Below are positions 58,309 to 64,000 of a DNA stretch of 64,000 bases, in pieces. Location: positions 62,001 to 126,000 of the forward strand of contig CAZCZI010000001.1 of NCBI GenBank assembly GCA_964503045.1. The letters are read 5' to 3'. The first letter of the stretch is position 1, and each line of letters starts with the position of its first letter. This DNA comes from CAYZJR01 sp964503045. GTDB lineage: Bacteria > Cyanobacteriota > Vampirovibrionia > Obscuribacterales > Obscuribacteraceae. Under the pieces are notes generated by a model. That model saw only the letters and a program-made list of their open reading frames with translations, searched no databases and was not told the origin of the DNA. A program made the translations under genes and the position numbers.

Positions 58309-58841
58309 CCAAACGAACTTCCTTCGTAGCATTGATCGGTCCACCAGGCGCCGGGAAGACTTCCGTCGGAAGGTTTCTGTCCAAAGAGCTTGGTTGGTCA
58401 TTCATGGATACGGATGAACTGATTGAAGCAAAAGCAGGAAAAACAGTTTCTGAAATTTTCGAGCAAGACGGCGAACCTCAATTTCGCAAAATGGAATCGG
58501 GAGTTGTCAACGAAATGTCGACACTAGCCGTAAGTCATAAAGGAGTGGTGCTGGCAACCGGAGGTGGTTTGCCGGCCCAACCTCACAACTTGGATACCTT
58601 GATGGACTTGGGGCTGGTAATTTTTTTAAATGCGACCCCAACCTGCCTTAAAAATCGGCTGGCGGATGACAATTCACGCCCGCTGCTAGCCGGCTCTGAC
58701 GATTTGTTACAGAGACTTTCGAACCTCATGGCAAGCCGAGAAAAATACTACACAAAGGCGCCAGTAAGAATAGATACAGAAGATCTAACCGTAGAAGAAG
58801 TAGCTTATCGAATCCAAGAGATGATTGAAGAACCAAAATAG
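58305..58841 (+). CDS. aroK: Shikimate kinase
   Basis: A 178-residue P-loop kinase phosphorylating shikimate at the 3-OH. Walker A GPPGAGKTS (near 12), MDTDELIEAKAG (shikimate Asp), FRKMES, the GGG loop ATGGGLPAQ and the lid RPLLAG are present. The start is TTG, overlapping the TPR gene stop (TTGA). aroQ lies two genes downstream, so part of the shikimate pathway is grouped. Confidence 0.92.
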   Translation: MTKRTSFVALIGPPGAGKTSVGRFLSKELGWSFMDTDELIEAKAGKTVSEIFEQDGEPQFRKMESGVVNEMSTLAVSHKGVVLATGGGLPAQPHNLDTLMDLGLVIFLNATPTCLKNRLADDNSRPLLAGSDDLLQRLSNLMASREKYYTKAPVRIDTEDLTVEEVAYRIQEMIEEPK

Positions 58842-58915
58842 GCAAAGCGATTATAGAATGGTCGAATGTCAGAACCCATTTCCAACATGGGACTCTAAAC
58901 GAAAGGGAGAGTCTG

Positions 58916-59530
58916 TTGTCAGTCACTCAAGACGAGTTGATGTATTTGCAATCGCAGCTGGAAGGGCTCGAATCCATATTCTTCGAGCTCATGCCTTACG
59001 GCATCGAACTCAAGCGGCAGCACGTGCAAGATTATTATGACAAGCGCTTTGACGCGGCTACCAAGCCGGTTTCGTCGGTCGCGGAGACAGAGCTTAGACG
59101 GCAATTCAACACGAAAGCCAACCAGGTCAGAAACTTGGTGGACTCAGCCGAATCTCTTGGCGACGCCTCCAACAAGCTCAATTTGGTAAGAGCCGCAGCT
59201 TCTTTGCCGGAAGAACGCAGCAAAGGTGTGATGCCGAGCGTCATGCAGTTTTGCAAGCAGCTGATTTTTGAAAGCAAGGCAGATCCCAAACTCTTGGGCG
59301 AAATAATCCACTCAAGCGAACTGAGACCGGTCGAGGCGCGTGTATTGCTGGCTTCGAGCATGTTTTTGGTGACTGAAGACGTAGAGCACGGCACTCAAAG
59401 ACTGCCTCTCAAAGATCTCTTGGCGCAGTTTATCGGTCTGATCAGAGCTGAAAAACTGCTTACACGCAACGACCCATTCTTGATTGAGGCTCAGTGCGCG
59501 TTGGAGGCGATGGAAGAGGAACCCATGTAA
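58916..59530 (+). CDS. Hypothetical helical protein between aroK and aroQ, 204 aa
   Basis: Unrecognised soluble all-helical protein. TTG 58916 follows GGGAGAG at about 5 bases. N-terminal helices (LQSQLEGLESIFFELMPYGIEL) suggest a coiled coil; the C-terminal half (LLASSMFLVTEDVEHGTQRLPL) is compact. No signal peptide. Its position suggests co-expression with the shikimate genes, not necessarily a shared function. Confidence 0.6.
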   Translation: MSVTQDELMYLQSQLEGLESIFFELMPYGIELKRQHVQDYYDKRFDAATKPVSSVAETELRRQFNTKANQVRNLVDSAESLGDASNKLNLVRAAASLPEERSKGVMPSVMQFCKQLIFESKADPKLLGEIIHSSELRPVEARVLLASSMFLVTEDVEHGTQRLPLKDLLAQFIGLIRAEKLLTRNDPFLIEAQCALEAMEEEPM

Positions 59531-59620
59531 CCTGTCGTCAAATCAGACGGTTCATGACGTTAAAGTATTCCAAGCGCGGTAATATCAACCATTTATCAAA
59601 GCAAGCATCATTGAGGCACT

Positions 59621-60073
59621 ATGCGAATTCAAGTTCTCAACGGGCCCAATTTAAATCTGCTCGGACGAAGAGAGTCTGCTCACTATGGTTCTCTCACTCT
59701 GAGAGACATCTTTGACGAATTGGAATCTCTGGCGCAAGAGTTGAATGTGCAACTTGAATTTGCACAAACAAACTCCGAAGGCGAGCTGGTTGAAATGGTG
59801 CAAAGAACCATCGACAAAGCCGATGGAATCCTGATCAACCCAGCGGCTTACGGGCATACGTCAATTGCACTTCGCGATGCATTATTGGCTGTGGCATTGC
59901 CTTTTGTGGAAGTTCACATCAGCAACATCTATGCCAGAGAAGAATTTCGACACAAGACATACTTGTCAGACATCGCCTCCGGTGTGGTTGTAGGTTTCGG
60001 CGCAGACAGCTATTTACTTGGTCTTCGAGGACTCATTGAAATAATTCGGCGGCGCGGAAACAGCAGGAAGTAA
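59621..60073 (+). CDS. aroQ: 3-dehydroquinate dehydratase, type II
   Basis: A 150-residue enzyme that dehydrates 3-dehydroquinate to 3-dehydroshikimate. Diagnostic: VLNGPNLNLLGRRESAHYGS (catalytic Tyr22 and Arg), FAQTNSEGELVEMVQ, INPAAYGHTSIALRDAL and VEVHISNIYAREEFRHKT (His, Arg). Standard length. Chorismate from this pathway also feeds MqnA. Confidence 0.95.
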   Translation: MRIQVLNGPNLNLLGRRESAHYGSLTLRDIFDELESLAQELNVQLEFAQTNSEGELVEMVQRTIDKADGILINPAAYGHTSIALRDALLAVALPFVEVHISNIYAREEFRHKTYLSDIASGVVVGFGADSYLLGLRGLIEIIRRRGNSRK

Positions 60074-60108
60074 CAGCGAACGAAAACAATTGAGCACCAT
60101 ATACGGTG

Positions 60109-61521
60109 CTATACGTTAAACGTCTCGTTTGCACTCACCAGTCCGGAGCTGGCGATCTTGGTTGCACGATTTCCTCGATAGGGATTCGTTTCTGATGCAT
60201 TGACCACTGCGCGAATCTTATCTTCTTCGTTGTTGCGACCGAGTGCGGCACGGAAATACGGTTGAGCTCCCCCTTCTCCGCACTGATTGATCAAGTCTGC
60301 AAAAATGGCTACGCCGAGTGTCGACTCGACACCGTACTGCTTCGCGACATCTGATGCGTGTGCCACTTTTTCTCGTATCATGTCTAACTGAACCTTCTGG
60401 AAGTCCGGCTGATTGACTGCTTCTTGCATCATCCGACCAAGGTCATTGTTCTTTGAGAAATTTGCAGAACGCACAAACTGTTCGCTCAGCATGTCTTGTG
60501 CATGCTCTTTAAAGACCTGGCTGAACAGCTGAGGATTGGCATCATGCATCTTCTTCAAAAGCATCGGCAATTCGCCTGACTTTTGGTTGGCCTGAAACAT
60601 TCCGACTGAGATGCCGTGTCCATTGTCGTTCCAATTAATAGATGTAGGTCTGCCTTCATTGGCGCTGATCAACGACACGACGCGATCGACTGGATTTTTC
60701 ATATCCAATCCACCCAAAGAGCTGAAATCATAAGCCTTGCCGGTCCTTCCACTGATATCGGGCGTTAATCCGCCGTCTCCTCTGGCAACATTAGGAGAAC
60801 GACCAGGGCTGAACAACGAGCGGTTGCCGCCCATATTGCCGCCGCCTCCTCCCCATCCGGCTGCTCCACCACCGCCTCCACCGCGTTTCACGACCTTCGG
60901 CGCGGGTATGTTAGCCGGCGCATAGAGCGCTTCTAGAAGATCAGCAGGAATTTCTGGCGATCTGTTTGCGGAAGCATACTGCGACTCGATTGCAGCTATC
61001 AGTGAGGCGGCCGTTGCTTTTTGTTGTTCATTGGCTGCACGCGCTGCTTGTCCTTCGCTGTCGTCAATTTCGACTATGACTGCGTCGTCTCCTTGGCCCA
61101 AAGACTTGTCGGGACTGCGCAACTGATGCACATTGCCGTATTTATCTATTACATAATTTGCAGGCTTGTCGCCAGGTTTGTGGCCTTTTCTGAGCTGAAT
61201 ATCTTTTACGCTTTCAGCACTGCGATCGGCAAGTGGCTTGCCGTCAGCCCCGACATCGCTAGATTGCGACTTGTCGATTTTCGGATCATTTAGATCTTTT
61301 AGATTGGCATCCACGATGGCGAGGTCGTCCGTACCGCTAGACAGCTTTGCGGTCTCCTGGCGGTCACCGCCAAGCTTGGTTTTTACCCTTGGTCCGTATG
61401 TGTCCGAGCGCGCCTGGGACAAGACTTCAGCGGACGAACCATATGCCGGTTCGGGAATATCGACTCTTTTATCTGAGTCGGCAGCAGGACTACGCCGCAA
61501 CTCAGCGGAATCATTAGACAT
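60109..61521 (-). CDS. Large polar protein with Gly-rich linker and putative lysozyme/chitosanase-like C-terminal domain
   Basis: About 470 residues from ATG 61521 (TTG 61548 also possible). The first 200 residues are charged and probably disordered; a run of Gly with Trp near 218-240 forms a flexible linker. The last 200 residues look like one compact domain: VVSLISANEGRPTSINWNDN, GHGISVGMFQANQ, then helices to NPYRGNRATKIA. The order Glu - Asn/Asp - 'G-S-VGMFQ' resembles lysozyme-fold glycoside hydrolases (GH46-type chitosanase or lytic enzymes), but this is a weak motif-level guess. No signal peptide is visible, so export would need another route. Confidence 0.5.
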   Translation of the reverse strand: MSNDSAELRRSPAADSDKRVDIPEPAYGSSAEVLSQARSDTYGPRVKTKLGGDRQETAKLSSGTDDLAIVDANLKDLNDPKIDKSQSSDVGADGKPLADRSAESVKDIQLRKGHKPGDKPANYVIDKYGNVHQLRSPDKSLGQGDDAVIVEIDDSEGQAARAANEQQKATAASLIAAIESQYASANRSPEIPADLLEALYAPANIPAPKVVKRGGGGGGAAGWGGGGGNMGGNRSLFSPGRSPNVARGDGGLTPDISGRTGKAYDFSSLGGLDMKNPVDRVVSLISANEGRPTSINWNDNGHGISVGMFQANQKSGELPMLLKKMHDANPQLFSQVFKEHAQDMLSEQFVRSANFSKNNDLGRMMQEAVNQPDFQKVQLDMIREKVAHASDVAKQYGVESTLGVAIFADLINQCGEGGAQPYFRAALGRNNEEDKIRAVVNASETNPYRGNRATKIASSGLVSANETFNV

Positions 61522-61747
61522 GTTGAGGAAAATGGCTGTGGGGACCAAATGACAGAATAATAGAAGCTTTGGGTGACGGCAATGCGGGAACTACGTAGAC
61601 CGCAGCCGGTTCCGTATATGGAGCGCATAGCATTAACTAAGGTCCATATAACGAAACTGCCAACTTGGCGTGGAAAGGCGCAGGTAGTGGGCTATAATAA
61701 ATGTTCGCCTAGCTAAAGGGCTTATAAACAGGTTAGTATGCCTCTTT

Positions 61748-62836
61748 ATGGGCGTCACTCCACAAGAGACCGAGCTTTTGAATTTCACAGACAAGTCTAA
61801 GCGCCCCGCACGCTCACTCGCCTTCGTTCTAGCGAAGATTTCTTCGGTAATCGTAATCGTAGTTTTTGGCGTCACTTTTGCCTGTCGAGCAAGCGCACAA
61901 GAGGCAGCTTCTGAAGACACTCAGGACAAAAAAGGCGCTTACTCGGTAGAAGCAATCAAACACTATAACCGCGGTGTCGAGCTGCAACAAACAGGCTACC
62001 TCACGCTTGCCATCAAAGAATACCTTGGTGCAATCGAAGCAGACAACCGCATCGAGGAGGCCTACACGAACCTTGGTTTGATTTATCTGGCACAAAAGAG
62101 TTTCAGCAAAGCGCAAGAAGCATTCACGAAAGCCCTTGAATTGAAACCCAATACTTTAAACAGTCTCAACGGTCTCGGCTCCATTCTCTATGCTCGCGGA
62201 AAGACAGAAGAAGCAATGGAGAAGTGGAAGAAAACATTGGAAATCGATCCCAACTTTGCTTCAGCGCACTTCAATATCGGAGTGGCACAGGAGTTAGGCA
62301 AAGACAATACGGCGGCTATTCAATCGTTCTTTCAAGCTTATGAAGCCGGAGAACGCCAAGGCAAAGACAATAACGCAATCTCGGTGATGGCGGAGTCCTA
62401 CTATCACATCGGCTCCATTTACAACAAAATGAATCACCAAGCGCAAGCACAGATTCTCTTGAAGCAGGCAATTCAGATGCTTCCTGATGCTGAGTTCGTG
62501 CGCGACGCGAAAAAACAGTTAGCGGCAATGGAGAATTCATTCGCCAGAGAAAACTCGTCAACCGAGCAAGGCGCATCCGAAGTGAAAATGAATGTGGTAT
62601 CGCCGCCCTCCAGAACAACGGCTTCGACCCCGGAAACATCGCATGTCTCGCAGCGCAAGGAAGAGCAAACGTCTCAACCTGCTAATGAAAGCAAGGAGAA
62701 AAGGAGACTGCCACTGTTCAAAAAGCCGAGTTTCTTGCAGAACAGAAAGAGTGCCGCCAAGAGCGTAGATATGTTTATTCAGCAGCCAGACCCGAAAGAC
62801 GATCTGGGAGCAAAGCCTGAAACCTCTAAACCATAA
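61748..62836 (+). CDS. Secreted TPR protein, 362 aa
   Basis: The N-terminal hydrophobic stretch (about 23-48, FVLAKISSVIVIVVFGVTFA, then CRASAQ) acts as signal or anchor. TPR units follow: AIKHYNRGVELQQTGYLTLA, IEEAYTNLGLIYLAQKSFSKA, TLNSLNGLGSILYARGKTEEA and HYHIGSIYNKMN-like. The last 100 residues are polar and end in a Lys/Pro/Asp-rich tail. It lies 7 bases before the next gene, so the three plus-strand genes to the window end may be one operon. Confidence 0.75.
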   Translation: MGVTPQETELLNFTDKSKRPARSLAFVLAKISSVIVIVVFGVTFACRASAQEAASEDTQDKKGAYSVEAIKHYNRGVELQQTGYLTLAIKEYLGAIEADNRIEEAYTNLGLIYLAQKSFSKAQEAFTKALELKPNTLNSLNGLGSILYARGKTEEAMEKWKKTLEIDPNFASAHFNIGVAQELGKDNTAAIQSFFQAYEAGERQGKDNNAISVMAESYYHIGSIYNKMNHQAQAQILLKQAIQMLPDAEFVRDAKKQLAAMENSFARENSSTEQGASEVKMNVVSPPSRTTASTPETSHVSQRKEEQTSQPANESKEKRRLPLFKKPSFLQNRKSAAKSVDMFIQQPDPKDDLGAKPETSKP

Positions 62837-62843
62837 CCATTCT

Positions 62844-63422
62844 ATGAGTAACCCCACTGAAGTACAGTCCAAAGGCAACGCAGTTGCAGGTCTCATCGAA
62901 GGCCGCCTTGTAGACGACAGCCGCCGCGTCGAAGTTTGCGTAAAAGGCACAGTTCTTGGCTTTCCCGCCACAATTGAAGCCATCAAATCAGGTTTTCCAT
63001 TTGGTGTCAGCTACTACATCGAAACAAAAGTAATAGACGATCCAAACGAGCCGCCCGATCCCAATGCGCTGAAGATGACAATTTTCCCGCGCTATGCCAA
63101 AGGATTCATGGGCTTTTTCGCACGCATATTGTTGTTTGAGTCGACAGGTATGAAAGTCAACGAGAAGAAGTTCGACTCTACATTCATAGCTCAATTCAAC
63201 GATCGGCACGAGGCCGAGCGTTTCATCAAATATCCCACGGTCATGGACAAACTACTACATTTGCAGCGCTACACCCAATTTACAGAGCTGATTATTCGAG
63301 CCAATGCCGGATTGTGCCTGTCGCAACCAAAATCGTTTAAAACGCTCGATCTAGACGTCTGCCGTGACACATTTCAGCAGCTGGGTGAGCTTGGTCAGGT
63401 GCTCTTCGAAAGCTTCTCCTAA
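62844..63422 (+). CDS. Hypothetical protein coupled to an ABC ATPase, 192 aa
   Basis: Unrecognised. It has no signal peptide; mixed alpha/beta with VEVCVKGTVLGFPATIEAIK, FGVSYYIETKV and a C-terminal helical part (DTFQQLGELGQVLFESF). The TAA stop overlaps the ATG of the ABC gene by one base (TAATG), so it is translated with it and may be an accessory of that transporter. Confidence 0.6.
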   Translation: MSNPTEVQSKGNAVAGLIEGRLVDDSRRVEVCVKGTVLGFPATIEAIKSGFPFGVSYYIETKVIDDPNEPPDPNALKMTIFPRYAKGFMGFFARILLFESTGMKVNEKKFDSTFIAQFNDRHEAERFIKYPTVMDKLLHLQRYTQFTELIIRANAGLCLSQPKSFKTLDLDVCRDTFQQLGELGQVLFESFS

Positions 63423-64000
63423 TGACCGAACTAATAGTCGCTCAGAGCTTGGTCAAATCGTACGGGCGCACCAAAACAAAGGCCCTGGACGGTATCAATC
63501 TGTCGATCAACGAAGGCGAGTGCTTCGGTTTGATTGGTCCCAACGGCGCCGGCAAGACCACACTAATGAGTTGTTTTTTGGCTCTAGTCAGACCAGATGA
63601 AGGAACAGTCACCATTGGCGGTGTCAGACCGGACGATCTTGCAGTCAGAAGCATCTGCGGGTTCATGCCGGAGCGCCCCAACTTCGAATACTGGATGACA
63701 GCTCGCGAATTCGTCAAATACCACCACATTCTTTCGCTGCGTCCAAGCACTACGCTTGATCAAGACGTGGATGAAACACTGAGGTTGGTGGAGTTGGATC
63801 CTCAAGCATGGACCCGCAAAGTGCATAAGTTCTCCAGAGGAATGCTGCAGAGAGTCGGTCTGGCACAGGCATTGATCGGCAAACCCAAAATACTCTTTCT
63901 TGATGAGCCTGGCTCGGGAATGGATCCTCCGGGTGTGGCGCTTTTGAGAAACATACTGACTGAATTGAAAGCACAAAACGTCACTGTCATTCTGAACTCA
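63422..64000 (+). CDS. ABC transporter ATP-binding protein, C-terminus cut by window edge
   Basis: 193 residues visible. Walker A GPNGAGKTT (near 37), the Q-loop region around GFMPERPNFEYWMTARE, signature variant FSRGMLQRVGLAQAL (S-R-G-M in place of S-G-G-Q, as in many exporter ATPases of the NatA/CcmA type), and Walker B ILFLDEPGSGMDP. The switch His is beyond the edge. The permease is probably the next gene, outside the window. Typical of multidrug, lipid or membrane-protein exporters; the substrate is unknown. Confidence 0.88.
   Translation, partial: MTELIVAQSLVKSYGRTKTKALDGINLSINEGECFGLIGPNGAGKTTLMSCFLALVRPDEGTVTIGGVRPDDLAVRSICGFMPERPNFEYWMTAREFVKYHHILSLRPSTTLDQDVDETLRLVELDPQAWTRKVHKFSRGMLQRVGLAQALIGKPKILFLDEPGSGMDPPGVALLRNILTELKAQNVTVILNS

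Overview
The window reads as a chromosomal segment of a Gram-negative bacterium that looks closest to the non-photosynthetic cyanobacterial sister lineage (Vampirovibrionia / Melainabacteria, Obscuribacter-like). That placement is inference. It rests on a DUF4330-like protein, an IctB-like O-antigen-ligase protein, secreted TPR proteins, two one-gene Ser/Thr kinases with 'YRD' catalytic loops, an Lpt lipopolysaccharide export cluster and the futalosine menaquinone gene mqnA, with no photosynthesis genes. TTG and GTG starts are common. No CRISPR array, rRNA or complete mobile element was seen; one tRNA (Arg, anticodon CCT) is present.

Layout. 0-6.2 kb: a TauE/SafE permease (cut by the left edge), a secreted repeat protein, a PfkB-type sugar kinase with a long N-terminal extension, small unknowns, DUF4330 and an O-antigen-ligase-like membrane protein. 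6.2-12.4 kb: two tandem paralogous pairs, each a large TadG-like surface protein plus a small secreted protein, with near-identical promoters. 12.4-14.7 kb: a DUF2203 protein, a Skp/OmpH-like chaperone and a LipM/LipL-like acyltransferase. 15.3-19.7 kb: an accessory island with a large RHS-core protein carrying a unique C-terminus, a SAF-domain lipoprotein and a frameshifted integrase remnant. 19.7-22.1 kb: a three-gene operon with a DUF692/MNIO iron oxygenase, a TIGR04222-like membrane protein ending in a Cys/Gly-rich tail, and a helical partner. I consider this the most exciting locus.

22-31 kb: pyrimidine-nucleoside phosphorylase, mqnA, a secreted TPR protein, a Ser/Thr kinase, and an rsmI - PilZ - uppP operon. 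31-35 kb: an orphan Eco57I-type N6-adenine methylase preceded by three helically phased 9-mers, overlapping a degenerate caspase-like/TonB-C fusion. 35-43 kb: a DEAD-box helicase, an RDD protein, a structured intergenic region, rpsT, the murC-murB-ddl wall cluster and a second Ser/Thr kinase. 43-51 kb: ssb, tRNA-Arg, a YfhO-like protein, nuoN, carA and a HAD phosphatase. 51-57 kb: TPR - lptC - triple OstA - lptB - lptF. 57-64 kb: TPR - aroK - unknown - aroQ, a putative lysozyme-fold secreted protein, and TPR - unknown - ABC ATPase (cut by the right edge).

Taken together, the core genes build the envelope: UppP recycles the lipid carrier, MurC/MurB/Ddl make wall precursors, and Lpt proteins move lipopolysaccharide outward. 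The accessory stretches (6-12 kb, 15-22 kb, 31-35 kb) hold surface, toxin-like, RiPP-like and DNA-modification functions.
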